34,119 nucleotides of DNA from Ruminiclostridium sp. (lineage in GTDB: Bacteria > Bacillota > Clostridia > Acetivibrionales > DTU013): positions 1 to 34,119 of the forward strand of contig VEPD01000072.1 in assembly GCA_012027035.1 (NCBI GenBank). Direction: 5' to 3'. The stretch's first letter is position 1; the number at the start of each line of letters is the position of its first letter. This document shows, piece by piece, positions 19,246 through 28,197 of the stretch. The notes under the pieces were generated by a model. It did not search any database, was not told where the DNA came from, and worked only from the letters and a program-made list of their open reading frames with translations. The position numbers and the translations under genes were made by a program.

Positions 19246-20403
19246 TTATGGATTTACCGATGTCCTGTAAAAGTCAAACTCATCGAACCCGAGTTCCTCG
19301 GCACAACACAGCATTTTGCCGTTAAGTATTTCAAGCATAAGATTAAAAAGCTCTTCCCCTGCTTTTTCTATACTATTCTTACCATCAATTATTCCGTTTA
19401 CAATATAATCCATATTGCAGCCCATCTTAATACCTGTTTCAGGAGTCCCGGTAATCTTCACAACAGGGGCGATCGTACTACCGACAGGCGTACCCAATCC
19501 AGTGGTAAACAGGATTATCTGGGCGCCGGAAGCAGTCATGCCGGTGTTGCAAACAACATCCTGGGAAGGGCCGTCCATAATTACAAGCCCTCTTTTTGAA
19601 GGCTTTTGCCCGTATAGGATCACTTCCTGAATTGGTGATTTCCCACCTTTATGTATTGCACCAAGGGACTTCTCTTCTATAGTTGTCAATCCTCCCTCAA
19701 TATTTCCAAGAGAAGGCTGGGTTCCGCGTATATCAACTCCATAACTCATCATAGTCTTTTCATATTCATTAACCATTGTCTTGATTTGATATGCTATCTC
19801 CTCATTTGCAGCTCTTTTTACAAGGCACTGCTCCGCCCCTATGAATTCGGTGACTTCTCCCAAAAGTACGGTTCCTCCCATTGAAACTACCTTATCTGCC
19901 GCAATACCAACTACCGGATTGGCGATAATGCCGGAGAATGTATCCGAACCTCCGCATTTTACTCCAAGAAGCAGATTTTCCATTCCCACAGGCACCCTCT
20001 TGATGTTCTCAATTTCACTTTTCCATCTCTCCAGTATGTTAACACCCTTTTCTATGGTTGAAGCAGTACCCCCGTCTTTTTGTATAGCAAGTACTTCAAC
20101 AGGTTTCCCTGACCGGCTGATCTCCTGTGCAAGCTCCATACCGCCAATTTTCTCACAACCCAGGGCCACTACCAGTACTGCAGCGACATTAGGATTTTTT
20201 CCTATTCCCTCAAGAGTCCTTTTCGCTATTTTATAGTCCTCTCCTATATGACCGCATCCGTGAAAATTATGCGCAATTGAAACGCCAGCCTTCTCCGCCA
20301 TTATTCTGGCAGTCTTTTCCGCGCATATAACAGTAGGGAGAACCAGTATATGGTTTCTGAAGCCTATTGTGCCATTTTCCCTTGGATAACCGTATAACAG
20401 CAT
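19246..20403 (-). CDS. UxaA-family C-terminal dehydratase domain protein, altronate/galactarate-dehydratase-like large component
   Basis: 'GYPRENGTIGFRNHILVLPTVICAEKTARIMA', 'HGCGHIGED', 'GVKCGGSDTFSGIIANP', 'FTTGLGTPVGSTIAPVVKITG'. Confidence 0.9.
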   Translation of the reverse strand: MLLYGYPRENGTIGFRNHILVLPTVICAEKTARIMAEKAGVSIAHNFHGCGHIGEDYKIAKRTLEGIGKNPNVAAVLVVALGCEKIGGMELAQEISRSGKPVEVLAIQKDGGTASTIEKGVNILERWKSEIENIKRVPVGMENLLLGVKCGGSDTFSGIIANPVVGIAADKVVSMGGTVLLGEVTEFIGAEQCLVKRAANEEIAYQIKTMVNEYEKTMMSYGVDIRGTQPSLGNIEGGLTTIEEKSLGAIHKGGKSPIQEVILYGQKPSKRGLVIMDGPSQDVVCNTGMTASGAQIILFTTGLGTPVGSTIAPVVKITGTPETGIKMGCNMDYIVNGIIDGKNSIEKAGEELFNLMLEILNGKMLCCAEELGFDEFDFYRTSVNP

Positions 20404-20586
20404 CTCTCTGCTCCTCTACATGCAGCCTGTCTTCCTCAACTGCTCAGCAATTACGTTTCTGATGCTTTCCAGGCTTTTTAACATTAAAATCTCATCATTG
20501 TGCATACTTCTATAGTCCGGTAATGGAGACATCCCTGTCCGAGCCCCGGGTATCAACTATTTCTATTTTAACATAACGGCAGGTGA

Positions 20587-21753
20587 TTAAACAATTGCAT
20601 GAAATAATTCCTTATGGGCTAAAGCATATTCCTCAGATGCTTCTGTCAAAGCAGCCAGGTTTTCTACAGGCGTCCCGGGGCAAACATTTGCACCGTCTCC
20701 AAGCATCAGGCCGCCGTATGGCGCCATTTCCTCCAGCGCCGCCATACAGGCCTTTTTTACTTCAGCTTTGCTTCCGGACATCATCAATACAGGGTCTATA
20801 TTGCCCCACAAAAGTACTTTTCCACCCATATTCTCAGCTGCGGTTTTTGGAGGAACAAGGTGCCCAAAAAGATTAAAGCTGGAAATCCTTAGATCCTCAA
20901 CGAGAGTTTTGTGCAGATGAATACTGTTTCCGCACATGTGCATTCCCCTGCTGTCCAACATCCCCGTGCCGAATCTGTCATACAATATCTTGTCATATGG
21001 AACGGTGAATTCTTTAAATAAATCATCAGACATTATTTGGGACGAATCCTCAGCCAACCAAAATGCGGAACGCTCCCGCGGGTCAATTTTTCTTGCATTT
21101 TCTTCAATAAGTATCATCCCTTTTGTAATTTTGTCCAAAAGCTTATGGCATTCTTCGGGATATTCCAGCATCCACCAGTAAAAATCAGCGCCCGCCAGAT
21201 CGACCGCAATCATATGGGGCCCTATGCCCAGCAAGGTAATAGGTGCCATTTCCACCCTGCCTTTTTGTCCATTGAAGGTGATATCGGTTTCCTTTGCCAG
21301 TTCCTTCATTTTAAGCCACCAGTCAATGGTCCTTCCGCATAACTGAGCATCAGGCTCAGGTATTTTGAAACTTTCTATTTCACTTGCATCCTTCATTGTA
21401 GGAATGGCATGGAGCGTTTCGTTTTTAGGCCATGCCACCTCCGCGCCAAAAGCTGAAGAAGTAATCACATTGTCAAAATAAGGATGCATATAAATGACAG
21501 GCTCAGTGCAGAAATCACATGGTATGTTCTCAATCTGATATTTTGCGAACTGCAGCAGCCAATAATACTGGGTTTCTGCGTCCCTAAAAATATCATTGTA
21601 GTCTATGCCGAAGCCCCTGGTAAAATACCTGGCCACGATACAAAAATTGACCGGCACACGGTCATGGTACTTGAAATACGGCCTTGCCTCCATCCTCTTT
21701 TTACTATTTTCCATCTTCTCAGGCGAATAATTGATATCCAATGAATATTTCAT
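20587..21753 (-). CDS. URO-D/MtaA superfamily protein, paralogue 2
   Basis: 388 aa, same length as and gap-free by eye against 4149..5315; 'MHMCGNSIHLHKTLVEDL', 'DGANVCPGTPVENLAALTEASEEYA'. Confidence 0.87.
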   Translation of the reverse strand: MKYSLDINYSPEKMENSKKRMEARPYFKYHDRVPVNFCIVARYFTRGFGIDYNDIFRDAETQYYWLLQFAKYQIENIPCDFCTEPVIYMHPYFDNVITSSAFGAEVAWPKNETLHAIPTMKDASEIESFKIPEPDAQLCGRTIDWWLKMKELAKETDITFNGQKGRVEMAPITLLGIGPHMIAVDLAGADFYWWMLEYPEECHKLLDKITKGMILIEENARKIDPRERSAFWLAEDSSQIMSDDLFKEFTVPYDKILYDRFGTGMLDSRGMHMCGNSIHLHKTLVEDLRISSFNLFGHLVPPKTAAENMGGKVLLWGNIDPVLMMSGSKAEVKKACMAALEEMAPYGGLMLGDGANVCPGTPVENLAALTEASEEYALAHKELFHAIV

Positions 21754-21889
21754 AAGAATTCTCCTTTTATCTGATATGAATTATCAATATAATCTATTTT
21801 ATAATTAAATTGTACTTGATAATATATACGCTGTCATTACATAATGGTATACTAATATATAAAATAAGTATACTCAGGAGTTGATATTT

Positions 21890-22756
21890 ATGTCTGAACT
21901 TGCCATAAACCCTGAAGTCAAACCGGGGTATGAACTGTTTTTAAACCATACGGCAAGCATTCTTGCAATGTCCGCCTTTTTTTATATCCAGCATATCGGT
22001 CATCATTTTTTTGATAAAGACAGTCTTTTCTGTGAAAGAAAAGACTTCAAGAGCATCCTTGTAGTTTATACTCTTGGAGGTAAAGGCTTTTTGAGCTACA
22101 AAGGAAGAAATTATGAAATCAGCAAAGGGCAGGTTATGATCATCAACTGCATGGATTACCATATCATGCGTTCGGATCCCAAACTCGGCTGGCATTATAA
22201 ATGGGTGCATTTTTATGGCTGCAGCGCCGAGACCTATTTCAACCTGATATACGAAAAATATGGTGTAGTGATGGACTTTTCAGACGATACCTACATCACA
22301 CAAAGTATCGACAATATGATTGATCTCGTTCAAACATCTGACATGCATACTGAAATTAAAGCATCGAATATTTTAAACAGTATTCTCACTCATATTTTTA
22401 TCATGGGCAATTCCCCAAATGGTAAAAAGCCATTAAGAATGAGAATGCAAGCCGTTTTGGACTTTATTAAAGACAATTATTCATCTGATTTATCAAGCAG
22501 TGACCTGGTCAAAATCTCCTGCTACAGCAAATGTTACTTGTTCAGAGTCTTCAAGGCAATCACCGGATATCACCCGTATGAATATATAATTAAATACAGG
22601 ATAAGCAAGGCAAAGGATCTTTTAAATGTTTCCAGCATGAGCATCGATGAAATCGCCCACAGTATAGGCTTCGAAAGCACCAGCAATTTTATTAACACAT
22701 TTAAAAAGATAGAGGGAATGACGCCGCTTAAGTTCAGGAAAGCCCAGGTGTATTGA
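21890..22756 (+). CDS. AraC-family transcriptional regulator
   Basis: Cupin-like N-terminus plus C-terminal HTH 'IDEIAHSIGFESTSNFINTFKKIEGMTPLKFRK'; ATG at 21890 with AGGAG, rather than the TTG at 21881. Confidence 0.92.
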   Translation: MSELAINPEVKPGYELFLNHTASILAMSAFFYIQHIGHHFFDKDSLFCERKDFKSILVVYTLGGKGFLSYKGRNYEISKGQVMIINCMDYHIMRSDPKLGWHYKWVHFYGCSAETYFNLIYEKYGVVMDFSDDTYITQSIDNMIDLVQTSDMHTEIKASNILNSILTHIFIMGNSPNGKKPLRMRMQAVLDFIKDNYSSDLSSSDLVKISCYSKCYLFRVFKAITGYHPYEYIIKYRISKAKDLLNVSSMSIDEIAHSIGFESTSNFINTFKKIEGMTPLKFRKAQVY

Positions 22757-22840
22757 GATTTCAAGGAAAGGTTTGTTACAGTACTACGCCGTATGATATA
22801 CTAATACCATATTTAAAGTTTTATGGAATAAGGAAGATTA

Positions 22841-23743
22841 ATGAACAGTAACTATACATTCTACGAAGTACCAAATAATCTAAAAAATGACCATATGACG
22901 GATTTCATAAATGAAATGACCTTTATCCCCCATGCCTTCGGTCATCAGTCCAGGGATCCCAGGGCAGTCTGCAATGAAAGGATTACCGGCGATTTTGAGC
23001 TGATTTGCATAGTAGGAGGAGAAAGCGTCATCACAATTGATAACAATATCTACACCTGTACCGCAGGAGATGTAGTACTGATTCCACCTTTTACAATGCA
23101 TAAGATACAAACACCCGAATTTAATCCGCACGAGAATTACTGGGTTCATTTCGACATTTATCCTTTTCATCTTCATAAGGATTTTACAGCGGCTATGATT
23201 GACAATACAGACTATGTTATTCATCCCGGAATGCCATGGGAACTGGTTTCCCTATATCAATTGCTCAAAAATGAAATAGAATCAGAAAAACCTGGAAGAA
23301 TGTTGTTCGTCAGCACTATACTGGTACAGATCATCACTGCAATACTCAGACTCCGCAAAGGCTCTACACTTCAGGAAAAAACTACTCCTTCAGGAAATCC
23401 TGCAGAAGCCGAAACTGTCCGCAAGTGTCTTGAATTGATTCAAAATAATGTATTTACCGGTATAGGTATCGCAGCCTTATGCAAAGAGCTTCATATAAGC
23501 GAATCCTGCCTTTTTAAATCTTTCTCACTTATACTGAATATGTCGCCTAATCATTTCATTCAAATGGTAAGAATTAAAAAAGCTGAACAATTGATAAAAA
23601 TTACCAATCATACTATAAAGGAAATATCGGAAATGCTTGGTTTTTCCTCTCCTTATTATTTCAGTAATGTTTTTAAAAAATTTTTCAAGGTTTCTCCCCG
23701 GGAATATATGCGTTCTCTCAACAGTTCAGTTCACAAATATTAA
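22841..23743 (+). CDS. AraC-family transcriptional regulator
   Basis: Cupin-like sensor and HTH 'IKEISEMLGFSSPYYFSNVFKKFFKVSPREYMRS'. Confidence 0.92.
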   Translation: MNSNYTFYEVPNNLKNDHMTDFINEMTFIPHAFGHQSRDPRAVCNERITGDFELICIVGGESVITIDNNIYTCTAGDVVLIPPFTMHKIQTPEFNPHENYWVHFDIYPFHLHKDFTAAMIDNTDYVIHPGMPWELVSLYQLLKNEIESEKPGRMLFVSTILVQIITAILRLRKGSTLQEKTTPSGNPAEAETVRKCLELIQNNVFTGIGIAALCKELHISESCLFKSFSLILNMSPNHFIQMVRIKKAEQLIKITNHTIKEISEMLGFSSPYYFSNVFKKFFKVSPREYMRSLNSSVHKY

Positions 23744-23849
23744 ACTGATTTTTACTGTATTTTATATGTTTTGTACAGGATATGGCATTCGCTTGCAATA
23801 ATATCTTTTATATAATCATTTAAAGAAAATATCTATCGGAGGCAACCGT

Positions 23850-24932
23850 ATGAGTATCGATTTCAAACCTTCATACTGGGAAAAAATTAGGGAAATCTAT
23901 GGTTTATGGTGGGTGGGAAAACTTGACAGACCAATAATTCCAGTTATTCTTGAAGGAAAAGATCCTGGCAGGTGCGAGCCTGATGCCCCACTGATCACGC
24001 AAGCCAATTGCAATGATCTGACTGTTGACTCACAGGATATTGTAGATAGAATCGATTATGAGCTTTCGAAGTACAAGTATCTGGGAGACGCCTTTCCATT
24101 TTACAATTTGGACTGCTTCGGGCCGGGTGTTATAGCAGCATTTTTGGGCGCAGATCTGGACAATTCAACAGGGCGCGTATGGTTTCACCCAAAAAAAATT
24201 CTGCCGATTTCAGAAATCCATTTTGAATATAATCCGGACAATATCTGGCTTAACCGTATCAAAGATATCTGCGCTACGGCAATGAATCGCTGGCAGGGTC
24301 AAGTATTGCTTGGCATGCCTGATATTGGCGGGCCTATGGATATTTTATCCGTTTTCAGACCGGCAGACAACCTTCTATTGGATTTGTACGATTATCCGGA
24401 GGAAGTGAACAGGCTGGTCTGGGAATTACATGATTTGTGGCACCGTTTTTTTAACGAAATCAATGATGTACTCATGCCTGTGAACCCCGGTTATTCCAAC
24501 TGGTCCCAACTTTACTGCGACAAACCTTCTTATGTGCTGCAGTGTGATTTCAGTTACATGATCAGTCCGGCTATGTTCAATGAATTTGTCAAGCCTGAAC
24601 TTATCGCTTCCAGCAGAAAGCTTCCCCATACCATGTACCATCTGGATGGAATAGGCCAGTTGAACCATCTGGATTCCCTGCTTGAAATAGAGGAGTTGGA
24701 TGCGGTGCAGTGGGTTCCCGGTGAAGGAAAGCCCAATCAATCGGAATGGCCTGAAGTGTATCGGAAAATATACATGTCCGGAAAAGGAATACAGCTATTC
24801 AACGGAATTAAATGTCTTGATGAAGTTGCAGCCCAAATAGGCTCATACAAAGGAATACTCCATATGCCGATCGGAGGAGACGTCTCACAGGAGACCGAAT
24901 ATAGAAGAATGCTTGAAAAATACGGAATTTAA
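23850..24932 (+). CDS. Divergent URO-D-superfamily protein
   Basis: 360 aa; 'MYHLDGIGQLNHLDSLLEIEELDAVQWVPGEGKPNQSEWPEVYRKIYMSGKGIQLF' typical of URO-D-like proteins; SD GGAGG upstream of ATG. Confidence 0.75.
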   Translation: MSIDFKPSYWEKIREIYGLWWVGKLDRPIIPVILEGKDPGRCEPDAPLITQANCNDLTVDSQDIVDRIDYELSKYKYLGDAFPFYNLDCFGPGVIAAFLGADLDNSTGRVWFHPKKILPISEIHFEYNPDNIWLNRIKDICATAMNRWQGQVLLGMPDIGGPMDILSVFRPADNLLLDLYDYPEEVNRLVWELHDLWHRFFNEINDVLMPVNPGYSNWSQLYCDKPSYVLQCDFSYMISPAMFNEFVKPELIASSRKLPHTMYHLDGIGQLNHLDSLLEIEELDAVQWVPGEGKPNQSEWPEVYRKIYMSGKGIQLFNGIKCLDEVAAQIGSYKGILHMPIGGDVSQETEYRRMLEKYGI

Positions 24933-25007
24933 AGTGCGTTCGCGGTTATTTCTGCAGGGCGTATGAATGCCGATATATTAATGTAACCTTCATTGCAGTA
25001 CTGATTA
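24933..25007. repeat. Diverged copy of the 13112-13190 noncoding repeat
   Basis: Shares agtgcgtt, tatttctg, ggcg.at.aatgccgat, taatg and agtact in the same order and spacing. Confidence 0.6.
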
Positions 25008-26297
25008 ACTGCTCTGCTTCAGCCCAATTTCCTTGAACACCCTTATCCTGGCCTGCAGTTCCGGATATGCGGCAACCGTTCCGGGTGCAAACATACCCTT
25101 TGCTTTGTCCTCCGTAGCAGCCTTTTCATGACCGATAAGCGCCCAGGTGGAATCGATGAGATTATCGAATTCCTTGTTCTCCATGGCTTTGCAAACGAAT
25201 GACTGCCTTGGCGAATTGATATCCTCACCGCTTATCTGGAACAATTCATGCCTATCGCACAAGGTTTTTACCCTTTTCAACTGCTTTATGGTATTTCTGG
25301 ACGGCATATAGGTGACCCCGTTAAAACCTAGTTTCTTCAAGAGTTCAAATAGTTCATCGATATAGTCATCCTCGAACTTCTGACTCTTCTTATCGCCTGT
25401 GACCGAATCACCGATATCCCCCAGATATGCATATGCGGATATTGCTCCTATGCTCCCCGTCAATTCGATAAAATCCTTTACATCAGGGCATTCTGCTTTT
25501 GCATCGATATAAAAGTCCTCAACCATTTCAGCTTTTAAAAGGCCCAGCAAATCATACCCATAATAAGGATTTTGCGGATCAAGCAGCATATTTTGTATTT
25601 TAGCGTCTATATTGAGTTTAAGACAATTTTTTAAGTATTCAAGCAATCCTGAACCTTTACCGAATTTGTCAACCAACTTAAGAGAAAGTGCATAAAGTAT
25701 ATGCCTTTCCGTTATGCTTCCACCCTCTTTATACATGGAAAGAGGCTTTACATCCTTTTCAAAATCCAGTTTGATACCTGCATTAGCGACCAGCTTGCCT
25801 ATCTTTCCCAGCATCAGTTCGTTACGCTTGTTTCTTTCAATAAGGTATGGCTGAAAGAACTTTTTAACATCCTCAATCCGGTTATGAGGAATACCGTGGA
25901 TTGCTACATATGCGACAGATCTCTGGTCAGGGTGGTTAATTCTTTTCCCTGCCAGAGGTGTTCCTGAAAAATCCACCCTGCATTCAGTACCTACCGTGGC
26001 TGCCATGCCGGTAATCTTCCCTGCCTGTATGAATTCCTCCGCTCCGCTGACGGAATCGTGGTCAACAATACCTGCCGTAATGAGGCCGGAATTGTATGCC
26101 ATCCACAAAGCCCTGGTTGGTGAATAGGGTGAAAAAGAATATGTCGTATGTATATGGTTATTGACGTATCCGCCATTCACAGGCCGTTGAATTTCTCCTG
26201 CATTAACCATGTTCATCAGCTTTCGAAGGCTGTCAAGCCTGATTTCAGCATCGCTGCTGTTAAGTTCATCAATTAATTTTAAATAATCTTCATTCAT
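25005..26297 (-). CDS. PHP-domain metal-dependent phosphoesterase-like protein
   Basis: 430 aa; 'NNHIHTTYSFSPYSPTRALWMAYNSGLITAGIVDHDSVSGAEEF' PHP motifs. Confidence 0.85.
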   Translation of the reverse strand: MNEDYLKLIDELNSSDAEIRLDSLRKLMNMVNAGEIQRPVNGGYVNNHIHTTYSFSPYSPTRALWMAYNSGLITAGIVDHDSVSGAEEFIQAGKITGMAATVGTECRVDFSGTPLAGKRINHPDQRSVAYVAIHGIPHNRIEDVKKFFQPYLIERNKRNELMLGKIGKLVANAGIKLDFEKDVKPLSMYKEGGSITERHILYALSLKLVDKFGKGSGLLEYLKNCLKLNIDAKIQNMLLDPQNPYYGYDLLGLLKAEMVEDFYIDAKAECPDVKDFIELTGSIGAISAYAYLGDIGDSVTGDKKSQKFEDDYIDELFELLKKLGFNGVTYMPSRNTIKQLKRVKTLCDRHELFQISGEDINSPRQSFVCKAMENKEFDNLIDSTWALIGHEKAATEDKAKGMFAPGTVAAYPELQARIRVFKEIGLKQSS

Positions 26298-26403
26298 TAA
26301 AAAGTCACCTCATAATTTGATTCAACTAAACAGTATGGAAAAAGTGCATCCTGCATTTATTCACTTAATCCTGCTTCCCTTCAATCAATGTAAAATAGCC
26401 GGC

Positions 26404-27195
26404 TTACCGCATTTCCTGCCCGCCGGTTACATTTATAGCCTGTCCCGTCATATAGCTTGCCTGGTCGGAGGCAAGGAATACAAGTACGTTTGCTATATCT
26501 TCATATTGTGTACTCCGCTTAAGCGGCACCTGATCCAAGTATTTCTGTCTTACCTGTTCTTCGGTTATTCCCTGATTGGCTGCATACTGCTTGAAAAGGC
26601 TGTTGGGTCCCTGCGTCCACAAAGGCGAATCAAGAAGGTTGCCTGGACAAATGGCATTTACCCTTATACCAAATTCGGCTAATTCCAATGCAAGGCTTTG
26701 TGTAAATCCGATGCCGCCGAACTTGGCGGAAGCATATGCGGAGTTTTTATATGAGCCCTTTTTCCCTGATTTGCTGTTTATCTGGATTATACTTCCCTTA
26801 CGTTTAGGTATCATCACTTTGGCGGCTGTTTTGGCGCAAAGGAAATAACCCACAAGGTTTACTTCCATCATCTTTCTCCACTGCTCCACTGGAAATTCAA
26901 CCACCGGCTTCGCAATAAGTATGGCTGCGTTTGAAACCATTAAATCCAGTGTTCCGTATTTCTTAACAGCTGCATCCACCATGGCTTCCACCTGCTGTTC
27001 ATCGCATACGTCCACCTTTACTGCAATAGCGTTGCTCAAACTTTTTGCAACATTATCCGCCGCTTCAAAATTGATATCGGCTGCAACCACTTTGCAGCCC
27101 TCCTGGTCCAGCCTGCGTGCCAGGGCCTCTCCAAGCCCCTGTCCGGCGCCTGTGATTATTGCTACCTGTCCATCCAGTCTTCTTAATTGACACAT
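26404..27195 (-). CDS. Short-chain dehydrogenase/reductase, sorbitol-6-phosphate 2-dehydrogenase-like
   Basis: 'VAIITGAGQGLGEALA', 'SNAAI', 'YASAKFGGIGFTQSLALELA', 'NSKSGKKGS', 'CPGNLLDSPLW'. Start at ATG 27195 (MCQLRR) with GGATG SD. Confidence 0.88.
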   Translation of the reverse strand: MCQLRRLDGQVAIITGAGQGLGEALARRLDQEGCKVVAADINFEAADNVAKSLSNAIAVKVDVCDEQQVEAMVDAAVKKYGTLDLMVSNAAILIAKPVVEFPVEQWRKMMEVNLVGYFLCAKTAAKVMIPKRKGSIIQINSKSGKKGSYKNSAYASAKFGGIGFTQSLALELAEFGIRVNAICPGNLLDSPLWTQGPNSLFKQYAANQGITEEQVRQKYLDQVPLKRSTQYEDIANVLVFLASDQASYMTGQAINVTGGQEMR

Positions 27196-27257
27196 ATATA
27201 TCATCCTTTGGTATTATTTTTATGTTTATTACCGCGAAATGCAGCTTTGCTTACCAG

Positions 27258-28031
27258 CTAAAGCAATGCTACATTGAATTTCTCCGCTTCATTTATTATG
27301 TCCTGGGGCAGGGTGGTTTCAGCCACCCATACATCAATATCATCCAGGGCGGCATAGGTAAACGGCAGATTTTTGTTGACTTTGGAAGTATCCATCAGTA
27401 AAATGACTTTTCTTGCCCTTTTGATGATCTTTCTTTTCAATTCGCACTCATAGATGTTTGATACTGTAAAGCCGCTATCTATTGAGAATCCGGAAGACGC
27501 CATAAAAGCCGTATCGATATTGACGCTATCAAGAGACAGAATGGCGTCCGGGCCTGAAGTGGAAAGTGTATTGCGGTTTACAAGGCCTCCCAGGAGCACT
27601 ACTGAAGTGCGGAGCTTCTTTACAAGCTCAAGAGCTATATTGGCGCCACTGGTAAATATGGAATAGCTGTCATCGGCCAATATCCTTGCAAGGCACATTA
27701 CTGTGCTGCCTGCATCAAAGTAAATCGACCGGCCCTTTTCCACCATGTCAATTGCCTTATCCGCTATTTTCAGTTTTGCTTCCACATTCTCCGCCGCTCT
27801 TCTTGAATATGAATCTTCTTCGCCACTGTAAACTGTGCCTGCAGAGAGCCTTTTCAGGCTGACAGCCCCACCGTGGGTGCGAATTAACCGTCCTTCGGAT
27901 TCAAGCCCTATAAGATCCCTTCTGAGTGTCATCATGGAAACGTCAGGAAACAATTCTTTTAATTGCTGAAGCTGAACTTCGCTTTTACTGTCAAGCAGTT
28001 GAAGAATCTGCTGTTGCCTGCTGTTGTTCAT
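27258..28031 (-). CDS. DeoR/GlpR-family transcriptional regulator
   Basis: 'RQQQILQLLDSKSEVQLQQLKELFPDVSMMTLRRDLIGLESEGRLIRTHGGAV'; start MNNSRQQ with GGAGGAG SD; the longer ORF start at 28070 enters the tandem repeat. Confidence 0.92.
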   Translation of the reverse strand: MNNSRQQQILQLLDSKSEVQLQQLKELFPDVSMMTLRRDLIGLESEGRLIRTHGGAVSLKRLSAGTVYSGEEDSYSRRAAENVEAKLKIADKAIDMVEKGRSIYFDAGSTVMCLARILADDSYSIFTSGANIALELVKKLRTSVVLLGGLVNRNTLSTSGPDAILSLDSVNIDTAFMASSGFSIDSGFTVSNIYECELKRKIIKRARKVILLMDTSKVNKNLPFTYAALDDIDVWVAETTLPQDIINEAEKFNVALL

Positions 28032-28061
28032 TTTCTCCTCCGCCCTCCCCAAATATTTTTT

Positions 28062-28195
28062 CCTTTTCAAAAGGGGACATTCCTCAGGCTCTCGTAGCCC
28101 TTCTTCTTTGCTGACGTGTGTCCCCTTACCTTTTCAAAAGGGGACATTCCTCAGGCCCTTGTAGCCCTTCTTCTTTGCTGAGGTGTGTCCCCTTA
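28062..28195. repeat. Two tandem 67-bp units, each able to form a long hairpin
   Basis: Units 28062-28128 and 28129-28195 differ at a few positions; each contains aaggggaca-tt-cctcag...ctgagg-tg-tgtcccctt (second unit). Confidence 0.9.
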
Positions 28196-28197
28196 CC

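Noticed and set aside
28032-28070. N-terminal extension of the DeoR-type regulator
   Set aside because: The extension enters the tandem repeat; ATG at 28031 with GGAGGAG is a better start.
28062-28195. CRISPR-like repeat
   Set aside because: Two contiguous 67-bp units without spacers and no cas genes; a tandem hairpin repeat fits better.
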